Of a DNA stretch of 64,000 nt, positions 25,253 through 33,480 are shown in pieces. The DNA comes from Lachnospiraceae bacterium (GTDB lineage: Bacteria; Bacillota; Clostridia; Lachnospirales; Lachnospiraceae). The stretch is taken from the NCBI GenBank assembly GCA_022774505.1, contig JALFLW010000010.1:1-64000 (forward strand), in the 5' to 3' direction. The position numbers were made by a program, and so were the translations under genes. The notes beneath the pieces are model-generated. The model ran no database searches. It had not been told where the DNA came from and saw only the letters and a program-made list of their open reading frames with translations. Numbering within the stretch: the stretch's first letter is position 1; each line of letters opens with the position of its first letter.

Positions 25253-26626
25253 ATGGCAAAAGCAAAGAGTAAGACGACATTCTTCTGTAAAGAATGTGGA
25301 TATGAATCATCAAAATGGCAGGGACAGTGTCCGGGCTGCAAGGCATGGGATAGCTTTGTGGAAGAACCGGTGGTACGGACATCTGCCGGTAAGGCAGTTT
25401 CCAGAAAGCAGATCAGAGAGCCGGCGAGATTGTCGGAAGTACAATTTTCTGAAGAGACCAGAATTGTCAGTGGTATAGAGGAATTGGACAGGGTACTGGG
25501 CGGTGGCATCGTCGTAGGCTCTCTTGTATTGGTTGGAGGAGATCCGGGAATCGGTAAATCCACACTTTTGCTGCAGATGTGTCAAAGGCTGGTACAGCAG
25601 GAGAGAAAGGTACTCTATGTATCCGGGGAAGAGTCTGAAAAACAGATCAAAATGAGAGCAGAGCGTCTGGGCGTTTTTCAGTCAGACATGCTGGTTATGA
25701 GTGAGACAGATCTGGATATTGTGGCCGAAACGATCAACAGAACTGTACCGGATGTGGTTATTATTGATTCTATACAGACGATGTACCGGGAGGAGATAGG
25801 TTCCGCTCCGGGCAGTGTGGGGCAGGTGAGAGAGACTACCGGTACGCTGCTTCGTCTCGCTAAGGGAATGTCTATATCGATCTTCATTGTGGGCCATGTG
25901 ACAAAGGAAGGTGTTGTTGCGGGGCCGAGGGTGCTGGAGCATATGGTGGATACCGTCCTGTATTTTGAGGGAGACGGAGGAGTCTCTTATCGTTTTCTGC
26001 GGGGGGTAAAGAACCGCTTTGGCTCGACAAATGAAGTGGGTGTATTTGAGATGCGGGGATCCGGTCTGGCAGAGGTATCTAACCCATCAGAGTTTATGCT
26101 TCAGGGCAAACCGGAAGATGCACCGGGTTCTGTCGTTGCATGCTCTCTGGAGGGGACGAGGCCTATCCTTGTGGAGGTGCAGGGGCTTGTCTGTCAGACA
26201 AATTTTAATTATCCGAAAAGGACAGCGGCCGGGATTGACTTTAACAGAGTAAATCTGCTGCTGGCAGTTTTGGAGAAGCGTCTGGGTGTACGGATGAGTG
26301 ATATGGATGCTTATATTAATGTCGCAGGAGGGATGCGTCTTAATGAGCCTGCAGTGGATATGGGGATCATACTGGCGATCCTGTCAAGCTACCGCAATCA
26401 GGTGATTGATGGAAAGACAATCTGCTTTGGCGAGGTAGGTCTGGTGGGTGAAGTACGTGCAGTCAGCATGGCGGAGGCAAGGGTGCAGGAAGCTGCAAAG
26501 CTTGGCTTTGAGAGATGTATCCTGCCGGAGGTGAACAGATCCCAGCTGGATCTGCAGCAAATGGATCTGAAAGGATTACAGCTGGTTGGTATATCTAATG
26601 TATATGAACTGCTGGAAATTTTATAG
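25253..26626 (+). CDS. radA: DNA repair protein RadA (Sms)
   Basis: RadA is a RecA-like hexameric helicase that helps branch migration in recombination and transformation. The 457-residue protein has the N-terminal zinc finger CKECGYESSKWQGQCPGC, Walker A GGDPGIGKSTLLLQ, the RadA-specific KNRFGSTNEVGVFEM motif and the C-terminal Lon-protease-like domain (ALLAVLEKRLG type region, AGGMRLNEPAVDMGIILAI, GEVGLVGEVRAV). The start four bases after the upstream gene uses AAGGTGAAG within the end of that gene. A terminator follows at 26645. Confidence 0.95.
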   Translation: MAKAKSKTTFFCKECGYESSKWQGQCPGCKAWDSFVEEPVVRTSAGKAVSRKQIREPARLSEVQFSEETRIVSGIEELDRVLGGGIVVGSLVLVGGDPGIGKSTLLLQMCQRLVQQERKVLYVSGEESEKQIKMRAERLGVFQSDMLVMSETDLDIVAETINRTVPDVVIIDSIQTMYREEIGSAPGSVGQVRETTGTLLRLAKGMSISIFIVGHVTKEGVVAGPRVLEHMVDTVLYFEGDGGVSYRFLRGVKNRFGSTNEVGVFEMRGSGLAEVSNPSEFMLQGKPEDAPGSVVACSLEGTRPILVEVQGLVCQTNFNYPKRTAAGIDFNRVNLLLAVLEKRLGVRMSDMDAYINVAGGMRLNEPAVDMGIILAILSSYRNQVIDGKTICFGEVGLVGEVRAVSMAEARVQEAAKLGFERCILPEVNRSQLDLQQMDLKGLQLVGISNVYELLEIL

Positions 26627-26644
26627 AAATAGTATAATATATCT

Positions 26645-26675
26645 GGGACAAAACATTTTGTTTTGCCCCTTTTTT
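26645..26675 (+). terminator. Intrinsic terminator after radA
   Basis: GGGaCAAAAC pairs with GTTTTGcCCC around ATTTT and is followed by six T. It lies between radA and the small gene at 26696. Confidence 0.8.
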
Positions 26676-26695
26676 GAAAATCTGTGAGGAGAGAT

Positions 26696-27061
26696 ATGAA
26701 AATTATGGAATGGAAGGGAACAGAAAATACAACACGGGGCGTCGTAGAACGCATGGAAACATCAATGAATTCTATGGAGCAGATGTCCTTTGATGCGATC
26801 AATATAACGGACTCTCTGGTGACGCTCACCAGCAAAGCGAGAGAATATGCACAGATGATGAAAAACGGTGATGAAGAAGAGAGAGAAACCTCGTTTGAAG
26901 AGATTGAAAAAATATTAGATCTGGTATTGGAAAATGCGTTTCGAGTCAACAATGTTTCGCATGAACTCGAGCATGAGGTGGTTTATCAGAGAGATACCAC
27001 GGACAATATCAGACAGATCATAGACTTTTTGTATGGAATGACAGAGAGCCGGATCATATAG
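26696..27061 (+). CDS. Small helical protein of unknown function
   Basis: The 121-residue product is Glu- and Met-rich and looks wholly alpha-helical (VERMETSMNSMEQMSFDAIN, FEEIEKILDLVLENAFRVNN, HELEHEVVYQRDTTDNIRQI). The heptad-like spacing is reminiscent of the coiled coils of chemotaxis or cell-division adaptors, but no known motif is present. It has no signal peptide. The ATG at 26696 follows AGGAGAG; a GTG four codons earlier is less likely. It comes just after the radA terminator, and I see no clear promoter, so it may depend on readthrough or on signals within the terminator region. Confidence 0.65.
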   Translation: MKIMEWKGTENTTRGVVERMETSMNSMEQMSFDAINITDSLVTLTSKAREYAQMMKNGDEEERETSFEEIEKILDLVLENAFRVNNVSHELEHEVVYQRDTTDNIRQIIDFLYGMTESRII

Positions 27062-27121
27062 CATAAGAGGAAAAGTCATGCAAAAAATGCTTTTGGACGG
27101 ATGATAAGGGAGGCGGATGGA

Positions 27122-27172
27122 ATATTTCGGTCGGTGAGGAGATTTAAACAGCAGCTCACACAGGAAGAGTGT
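27122..27172 (+). pseudogene. Possible 5' remnant of a pyridoxamine-phosphate-oxidase-like gene
   Basis: The plus-strand reading gives IFRSVRRFKQQLTQEECL, which resembles the start of flavin-binding PNPOx-like proteins (MFREMRRKKQQLS type). The expected ATG is ATA at 27122, eight bases after AGGGAGG. The similarity ends where the convergent methyltransferase gene ends. This looks like a truncated gene with a lost start codon; the match is short and from memory. Confidence 0.35.
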
Positions 27173-28318
27173 TTAAGATCTTCTCGGTGGCTTTGGTCCC
27201 ATATATTGATAGAAATATGTTTTCATCATGCCATTATAGATCTTACGGTTTTTGTCGGCTTTGCGTCCGAGATATCGTTCCGCCTGATCAAAAGCAGTGA
27301 TCAGGTAGAATGACCAGCTGTCCAGATGAGAAAATGCATCGCCAATCTCCCGATAAAGGGCAGGCATGTCTTCCTCCTCCTCGAGACGTTTCCCGTAAGG
27401 AGGGTTGGTGATGATAAAGCCGTATTTTTTACGATGGCTCAGACGGGATACCGGTCTTTGCTGAAAATGGATCAGATGATCTACTTCTGCTAAGCGGGCA
27501 TTCTCCATGGCTGCCTTGATAGCACCGGGATCAATATCATATCCCTGGATATCCATTTCGATATCGCGGATGATCAAGTCTTCTGCCTCATTGGCAGCAT
27601 CATACCAGGCTTTTTTGGGAATGAGATGTTTCCAGTCCTCCGCAGAGAAAGAACGGTTCATACCCGGGGCAATATTGGCTCCGATCATGGCTGCTTCAAT
27701 AGGAAATGTACCACTTCCACAGAAGGGATCCACCAAAATACGGTCCCGTTTCCAAGGAGTCAGCATGATCAGGGCAGCAGCAAGCGTCTCGGTGATCGGA
27801 GCTTTTACAGTGGTCTGGCGGTATCCGCGTTTGTGCAGGGAATCTCCGGATGTATCAAGTCCGACAGTTACAATGTCTTTCATGATCGTGACACGGAGAG
27901 GAAAGTGGGCCCCATCCTCTGGAAACCAGTTTAGATTATATTTCTTTTTTAGGCGGTCAACCATTGCTTTTTTCATGATAGACTGTATATCCGATGGGCT
28001 GAAAAGCTTACTTTTGATAGAGGTTGCCTTTGCAACCCAGAATTTTCCGTTTTCCGGGATAAACTGTTCCCAGGGCAGAGCCTTGGTCCCCTCAAATAAT
28101 TCATCAAATGTTGTCGCTTTAAAGCTTCCGATCTTGATCAGGATGCGTTCTGTTGTACGCAGAAAAATATTAGCGCGCACGATGGCATTCTCATCTCCGG
28201 CAAAGGTGACCTTACCGTCTTCGACTTTAATAATGTCATATCCCAGTTTTTGTATTTCACGTTTTAGTACTGCTTCCAGTCCGAAGTGACATGGAGCGAT
28301 CAATTCATAATCAGCCAT
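27173..28318 (-). CDS. THUMP-domain class I SAM RNA methyltransferase (RlmL/YpsC-like, rRNA m2G type)
   Basis: The 381-residue protein begins with the ferredoxin-like and THUMP region (YELIAPCHFGLEAVLKREIQ, ANIFLRTTERILIKIGSFKA) and continues with a methyltransferase domain: RDRILVDPFCGSGTFPIEAA (motif I), IQGYDIDPGAIKAA and the catalytic NPPY in GFIITNPPYGKRL. The NPPY motif and THUMP domain mark N2-guanine methyltransferases of 23S rRNA; the exact base is not certain. The start at 28318 follows ACGAGGA; an ATG six codons upstream overlaps that site. It lies downstream of rsmH on the same strand with a promoter of its own in the gap. Confidence 0.9.
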   Translation of the reverse strand: MADYELIAPCHFGLEAVLKREIQKLGYDIIKVEDGKVTFAGDENAIVRANIFLRTTERILIKIGSFKATTFDELFEGTKALPWEQFIPENGKFWVAKATSIKSKLFSPSDIQSIMKKAMVDRLKKKYNLNWFPEDGAHFPLRVTIMKDIVTVGLDTSGDSLHKRGYRQTTVKAPITETLAAALIMLTPWKRDRILVDPFCGSGTFPIEAAMIGANIAPGMNRSFSAEDWKHLIPKKAWYDAANEAEDLIIRDIEMDIQGYDIDPGAIKAAMENARLAEVDHLIHFQQRPVSRLSHRKKYGFIITNPPYGKRLEEEEDMPALYREIGDAFSHLDSWSFYLITAFDQAERYLGRKADKNRKIYNGMMKTYFYQYMGPKPPRRS

Positions 28319-28391
28319 ATTATTCCTCGTTTCCATACTTTTAATTATCGGTTCGTTTTTGGCAGATATAGGTCATCCGCTTGTCGGAGTT

Positions 28392-28420
28392 ATCTTATCA
28401 TATATTGATGATTCATACAA
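28392..28420 (-). promoter_or_regulatory. Promoter of the THUMP methyltransferase gene
   Basis: On the minus strand TTGTAT (28415-28420) and TAAGAT (28392-28397) are 17 bases apart, 74 bases before the start at 28318. Confidence 0.5.
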
Positions 28421-28459
28421 TAAATAAGAAAAATGTCACAGATATGTATTCTTTGGGGA

Positions 28460-29512
28460 CTATGCCTTAATAGCCCAGCGCATTTTGGTGGAACGGGCCC
28501 GGGGGTTTTGGGCACATTCCTGAGCCGAAGGGCGTACAACATCTTTGGAATATTCCCTGTAGATACCTGCTTTGAAGCCTGCCTTGAGAGCTTTTTTGAC
28601 CAGTTTATCTTCGCCGGAGTGAAAAGTGAGAATAGCCGCTCTTCCACCGGGTTTGAGGACATTGGGCAGTTTTTCCATAAATTCATAGAGGACCTCGAAT
28701 TCATTATTTACATCAATACGAAGTGCCTGAAAGACACGCTGGCATGTCTTTTTGACCGTCTCTTTCCGCTCCGTTTCGGGAAGGAAAGACAGCGTGGCTT
28801 CGATAATCTGGCGCAGCTTCGTCGTGGTATCTATATGATTTCCTTTACGGATCTCATCGACGATGGCTTTGGCGATTTCGTCACTGTACGGCTCATCGGA
28901 ATTTTCATAAAACATGCCGGCCAGTTCATCGCGGCTGATGGATTCCAGACGCTTTGCGGCACTGATCCCTTTTTCCTGATTAAGGCGAAGATCCAGGGGA
29001 CCATCAATTTTAAAGGAAAAACCACGTTTGGGATTATCGATCTGCATGGAGGATACCCCCAGATCTGCCAGAAGGAAATCGAAGCCTCCGGCTTCGCTGG
29101 CGATTTCATCAACCGTACAAAAATTTTGGAGTCTTATTGTCAGGATATCTTCCGTAAACCCCAGATCTTTCAGACGCTCTCTTGTTTTAGAAGATTCCTC
29201 GGGGTCTACATCCGTGGCATATATATGGCCCTGACCGTGGAGCTTTTCCAGCATTGCCCGTGTATGGCCTCCATAGCCCAATGTAGCATCAAAACCGGTC
29301 TGTCCGGGCTGTATCTGCAGAAAATCAAGGATTTCCGGCACCATAATAGAGATATGCATTCCGGCAGGAGTATTTCCCTTGCGGATCACATGTTCTATGG
29401 TATCCTGATACTTCTTGGGATTTAATTCTTTATATTTTTCTTCAAAGCGTTTTGGGTATTTGCCCTTATAATGAACACGGCGTTTATGAGGTGCCGGTTG
29501 AGTATTGTCCAT
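28460..29512 (-). CDS. rsmH: 16S rRNA (cytosine1402-N4)-methyltransferase RsmH, divergent form
   Basis: RsmH methylates N4 of C1402 in the decoding centre. The 350-residue protein has the family motifs GFDATLGYGGHTRAML (SAM motif I), DFLLADLGVSSMQIDNPKRG, GPLDLRLN and the C-terminal LTFHSGEDKLVKKA and RSTKMRWAIKA. Compared with the usual protein of about 310 residues it has a basic N-terminal extension of roughly 45 residues (HKRRVHYKGKYPKRFEEKY), and GEDKLVK replaces the more common EDRIVK. It is not in a dcw (mra-fts-mur) cluster, so a second, canonical copy may exist elsewhere. The start follows AAAGGAATG. Upstream on the minus strand a TTGACA near 29660 may be its -35 element, but the -10 is poor. 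Confidence 0.9.
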   Translation of the reverse strand: MDNTQPAPHKRRVHYKGKYPKRFEEKYKELNPKKYQDTIEHVIRKGNTPAGMHISIMVPEILDFLQIQPGQTGFDATLGYGGHTRAMLEKLHGQGHIYATDVDPEESSKTRERLKDLGFTEDILTIRLQNFCTVDEIASEAGGFDFLLADLGVSSMQIDNPKRGFSFKIDGPLDLRLNQEKGISAAKRLESISRDELAGMFYENSDEPYSDEIAKAIVDEIRKGNHIDTTTKLRQIIEATLSFLPETERKETVKKTCQRVFQALRIDVNNEFEVLYEFMEKLPNVLKPGGRAAILTFHSGEDKLVKKALKAGFKAGIYREYSKDVVRPSAQECAQNPRARSTKMRWAIKA

Positions 29513-29673
29513 AATATTTTACATTCCTTTCCCGGTCCGCAGGCTATAGACCACAGACATCAATTTATCATTTCAAAAATTTGTTTATACGGGAGCCATC
29601 GTATTTAAAAGCCTCCTTTAATATGGGGGTAGGATAACATGGTGGACAGGAGATTGTCAAATAAACGGGGATG

Positions 29674-29809
29674 CAAATTGATCCGTAAGTGACAAGACAA
29701 TTTTTTAGCCACAGCTCACGGATCAATTTGTTTTCCCAGGCAAAATGCTTATTTTCTTTTCAGGACATAAGACATATTACGGGTACATATCGGTTTTGGG
29801 TGTGAGAAG
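29674..29809 (+). repeat. Interspersed repeat, copy A (partial unit)
   Basis: About 136 bp similar to both arms of the fold-back element at 41315-41871. Shared blocks are ATCCGTAAGTGACAAGAC, ATTTTTTAG-CACAGCTCACGG, GGCAAAATGC, GGACATAAGACATATTA and a terminal GGTGTG-GAAG. Its first part folds on itself (CAAATTGATCCGT pairs with ACGGATCAATTTG). It sits in the 419-bp gap between rsmH and the ABC exporter. Further upstream, TATGGGGGTA near 29623 also occurs in the 41-kb element, so the copy may be a deleted full unit. No open reading frame is shared. Confidence 0.75.
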
Positions 29810-29859
29810 TTTGAGTTAGTAAGAAATATAACAAAAATGTTTCCCGGTAAAAAGCAATA

Positions 29860-29888
29860 TTGACCAAAGGAAAGATACACGGTACAAT
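29860..29888 (+). promoter_or_regulatory. Promoter of the ABC exporter operon
   Basis: TTGACC (29860-29865) and TACAAT (29883-29888) are 17 bases apart, 44 bases before the start at 29932. It begins 50 bases after the end of repeat copy A. Confidence 0.7.
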
Positions 29889-29931
29889 AAAAATTGTGTC
29901 TTTTGGACATATTACTATTAGGGGGCATTTG

Positions 29932-31683
29932 ATGAAAAAATTATTAAAGTATATTACAGAGTACCGTAAGGAATGTATTCTGGGACCTCTATTTAAGCTG
30001 TTGGAGGCATGCTTTGATCTGACAGTTCCCATGGTCATGGCATGGCTGATCGACAGAGGTATTTCACAGAATAACGTACCTTATATCTGGAAGATGGGAG
30101 GTTTATTATTGGTGCTGGCAGCCATCGGACTGACCTGCTCTATTACGGCACAGTATTTCGCCGCAAAGGCAGCGGTAGGGTTTGCAACGAAGCTTCGCCA
30201 TGCTGTGTTTGCCCATATTGAGACATTATCCTTTACGGAGATGGATGAGGCCGGGACTTCCATGATGATCACGCGGATGACAAGTGATATCAATCAGGTC
30301 CAGTCGGGAACAAATCTGGCACTGCGTCTGTTTTTGCGGTCACCGTTTATTGTATTTGGTGCGGCAGTCATGGCATTTACAATCGATATCAAGGCGGCTC
30401 TGATCTTTGCTGTCGTAATACCACTGCTTGCGATTGTCGTATTTGGCATTATGCTGCTCACGATGCCGATGTATCAGAAGGTACAGGGGCATCTGGACAG
30501 GCTGCTGGGTGTAACCAGGCAGAATCTGAGTGGTGTCCGTGTGATCCGGGCTTTCAATAAAGAGCAGGCAGAGAGAGAAAGCTTTGGAAAGGAAAATGAC
30601 CTGCTCACCAGAATGCAGCTTTTTGTGGGGCGTATTTCAGCATTGATGAATCCCGTGACATATATAATGATCAATGGTGCCCTGGTGGCACTGATCTGGA
30701 CAGGGGCAGTCCGCATCAATATGGGAACCTTGTCACAGGGCCAGATTGTAGCCCTGATCAATTATATGTCGCAGATCCTGGTGGAGCTTGTTAAGCTTGC
30801 TAATACGATTATTATGACTACGAAATGTGTTGCATGTGGTAATCGTGTCCAGGCTCTTCTGGAGGTACAAAGCAGCCTGAAGGATGGCAATATCCCGTTT
30901 GAGGAGACTCAGAAGCCGGCACTTGTGGAATTTGATCATGTGGCTTTGGCCTATAAAGGAGCCGGGGAAGCATCGTTGGAGAATATCACTTTTACGGCAG
31001 AGCCGGGACAGACGATCGGTATTATCGGAGGTACCGGTTCCGGAAAGACGTCATTGGTTCATATGATCCCACGGTTTTATGATGCGACGGATGGATGTGT
31101 ACGAATTAATGGACAGGACGTGAAATCGTACAGTCTGGAGGAGCTACGTCAGCATATAGGTATCGTGATGCAGAAAGCAGTGCTGTTTCATGGCTCTATC
31201 CGTGATAATATCCGCTGGGGCAATCCGGAAGCAGATGATGAAATGATCACAGAGGCTCTGGAGCTTGCCCAGGCTTCCGAGGTAGTTGCAGGTAAGCCGG
31301 AAGGACTGGATTACGAGATCGAGCAGGGAGGAAGAAACCTTTCCGGAGGACAGAGACAGCGATTCACTATTGCCAGAGCATTAGTGCGTAAACCATCGAT
31401 CCTGATCCTGGATGACAGTGCATCTGCACTGGATTTTGCGACAGATGCAAAGCTTCGAAAAGCTCTTTCCGGTTTAAAAAACACATCGACTATATTCATC
31501 GTATCACAAAGAACCTCCTCTATTCAGCAGGCGGATAAGATCCTTGTACTGGATGATGGACAGCTTGTCGGAATGGGAAGTCATGAAGAGTTGTTAAAGG
31601 ATTGTGATGTATATAAGGAAATATATGATTCCCAGTTTAAGAAACCAGAGGAAATAAAAGCACAGAAAGGGGAGGTGAGATAA
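29932..31683 (+). CDS. Heterodimeric ABC exporter, first subunit (degenerate catalytic site)
   Basis: The 583-residue half transporter has six membrane helices (about 1-310) and a nucleotide-binding domain with Walker A GGTGSGKTSLVHM, signature NLSGGQRQRFTIARAL and Walker B SILILDDSASALD. The residue after Walker B is Asp instead of the catalytic Glu, and the switch position in IFIVSQRTSSIQ is Gln instead of His. This is the pattern of the degenerate partner in heterodimeric exporters such as TM287/288 or BmrCD. Export of drugs, lipids or peptides is possible; the substrate is unknown. An ORF start 24 codons upstream has no ribosome site; the ATG at 29932 follows TAGGGGG. The second subunit starts three bases after its stop. 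Confidence 0.92.
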   Translation: MKKLLKYITEYRKECILGPLFKLLEACFDLTVPMVMAWLIDRGISQNNVPYIWKMGGLLLVLAAIGLTCSITAQYFAAKAAVGFATKLRHAVFAHIETLSFTEMDEAGTSMMITRMTSDINQVQSGTNLALRLFLRSPFIVFGAAVMAFTIDIKAALIFAVVIPLLAIVVFGIMLLTMPMYQKVQGHLDRLLGVTRQNLSGVRVIRAFNKEQAERESFGKENDLLTRMQLFVGRISALMNPVTYIMINGALVALIWTGAVRINMGTLSQGQIVALINYMSQILVELVKLANTIIMTTKCVACGNRVQALLEVQSSLKDGNIPFEETQKPALVEFDHVALAYKGAGEASLENITFTAEPGQTIGIIGGTGSGKTSLVHMIPRFYDATDGCVRINGQDVKSYSLEELRQHIGIVMQKAVLFHGSIRDNIRWGNPEADDEMITEALELAQASEVVAGKPEGLDYEIEQGGRNLSGGQRQRFTIARALVRKPSILILDDSASALDFATDAKLRKALSGLKNTSTIFIVSQRTSSIQQADKILVLDDGQLVGMGSHEELLKDCDVYKEIYDSQFKKPEEIKAQKGEVR

Positions 31684-31686
31684 GGG

Positions 31687-33447
31687 ATGGCAGCAAAAGG
31701 AAAAATGACCCGGGACGATCAGAAAAAAACCTTGGGAAAAGTAATGAGATATATCAAAAGATACCGCATGCTGGTGATTCTGTCCCTGATATTTGCGGCA
31801 GTCACCGTTATCACGACACTTTATCTTCCAATCCTTACCGGTAATGCGGTAGATCTTATGGTTGATAAGGGCCGGGTGGATTTCACCGGATTAAAGCCGA
31901 TCATAAAAACGATGTTGATCGTATTGACGATCACCGGTGTGGCACAGTGGATCATGAATATCTGTAATAACCATATAACATATCATGTGGTCCAGGATAT
32001 CCGGAAGGATGCCATGGACCGGATACAGATCGTACCGCTTAAATATCTCGATGGTCACGCGGCGGGAGATATCGTGAGCCGTGTGATCGCAGATGTGGAT
32101 CAGTTTGCGGATGGACTTTTGATGGGATTTACCCAGGCGTTTACGGGCGTCATGACAATTATTGGTACATTATGTTTTATGATCAGGATAAATGTATGGA
32201 TCACGCTGGTAGTTATTCTGGTGACACCATTATCGTTCTTTGTCGCAGGATTTATTGCAAAGAAATCATATAGTATGTTTCAGCTGCAGTCAAAGGCGAG
32301 AGGAGAGCAGACAGCCCTGATCGATGAGATGATCGGTAATCAGAGAGTCGTACAGGCATATGGCCATGAGAAGCGTTCGCTGGAGCAGTTTGATCAGATC
32401 AATGGACAATTAGAAAAATATTCTCTGAGAGCGACCTTCTTTTCTTCTATTACGAATCCGGCAACCCGTTTTGTTAATAATCTGGTATATGCAGGAGTGG
32501 GAATTGTGGGAGCGTTTTTTGCCATTCACGGAATGTTGTCCGTAGGGCGTCTTACGAGCTTCTTAAGCTATGCGAATCAGTATACAAAGCCGTTTAACGA
32601 GATATCGGGTGTCATTACAGAGCTGCAGAATGCTATTGCCTGTGCAGCCAGAGTCTTTGAACTGATGGAGGCCCAACCGCAGGAACCGGATAAACCGGAT
32701 GCTATAGAGCTTGCACAGGTCAGGGGGGCTGTAGAGTTAAAAAATGTCTCTTTCTCCTATGTGCCGGAGCAGAAGCTGATACAGGACTTTAATCTGACGG
32801 TAAAACCGGGACAGCGTGTGGCAATCGTCGGTCCTACCGGATGTGGCAAGACGACAGTGATAAATCTGTTGATGCGTTTTTATGATGTCAACAAAGGTGT
32901 GATCGCAGTAGATGGTACAGATATCCGTAATATGACGAGAGCGAGCCTGCGCAGCAACATCGGAATGGTACTTCAGGAAACATGGCTGAAGGATGGTACG
33001 ATCCGTGATAATATAATTATGGGAAAGCCGGATGCCACAGAGGAGGAGATCATTGCGGCAGCGAAGGCAACTCATGCACACAGCTTTATCAAGCGTCTTC
33101 CGAATGGATATGATACGGTGATCCGGGAGGATGGAGATAATCTGTCTCAGGGACAGAAGCAGCTGCTATGTATTACGAGAGTTATGCTCTGCCAGCCGCC
33201 AATGCTTATTCTGGATGAAGCAACTTCTTCCATTGATACGCGTACAGAGATTAAGATCCAGAGAGCTTTTGAAAAGCTGATGAAGGGAAGAACGAGTTTT
33301 ATTGTGGCACATCGTTTGTCAACTATAAAGAATGCGGATATTATTCTGGTAATGAAGGATGGAAATATCATCGAGCAGGGGAGTCATGAGAGTCTGCTTG
33401 CACAGAATGGTTTCTATGCAAATCTATATAATAGTCAGTTTGCGTAA
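31687..33447 (+). CDS. Heterodimeric ABC exporter, second subunit (canonical catalytic site)
   Basis: The 586-residue protein pairs with the upstream subunit. It has an N-terminal extension, six membrane helices (about 25-320) and an ATPase domain with Walker A GPTGCGKTTVINL, signature NLSQGQKQLLCITR, Walker B MLILDEATSSID with the catalytic Glu, and the switch His in IVAHRLSTIK. The LSQGQ form of the signature is common in this partner. The start follows GGGGAGGTGAG inside the end of the first gene, so the two are translationally linked. The HAD phosphatase gene follows after 33 bases. Confidence 0.93.
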   Translation: MAAKGKMTRDDQKKTLGKVMRYIKRYRMLVILSLIFAAVTVITTLYLPILTGNAVDLMVDKGRVDFTGLKPIIKTMLIVLTITGVAQWIMNICNNHITYHVVQDIRKDAMDRIQIVPLKYLDGHAAGDIVSRVIADVDQFADGLLMGFTQAFTGVMTIIGTLCFMIRINVWITLVVILVTPLSFFVAGFIAKKSYSMFQLQSKARGEQTALIDEMIGNQRVVQAYGHEKRSLEQFDQINGQLEKYSLRATFFSSITNPATRFVNNLVYAGVGIVGAFFAIHGMLSVGRLTSFLSYANQYTKPFNEISGVITELQNAIACAARVFELMEAQPQEPDKPDAIELAQVRGAVELKNVSFSYVPEQKLIQDFNLTVKPGQRVAIVGPTGCGKTTVINLLMRFYDVNKGVIAVDGTDIRNMTRASLRSNIGMVLQETWLKDGTIRDNIIMGKPDATEEEIIAAAKATHAHSFIKRLPNGYDTVIREDGDNLSQGQKQLLCITRVMLCQPPMLILDEATSSIDTRTEIKIQRAFEKLMKGRTSFIVAHRLSTIKNADIILVMKDGNIIEQGSHESLLAQNGFYANLYNSQFA

Positions 33448-33480
33448 AAGTAAACAAATAAAACAGGAATGGTGACAAAA

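Noticed and set aside
28433-29425. A 330-codon plus-strand frame over rsmH
   Set aside because: Low-complexity shadow of rsmH; no ribosome site and no recognisable domain, while the minus strand has all RsmH motifs.
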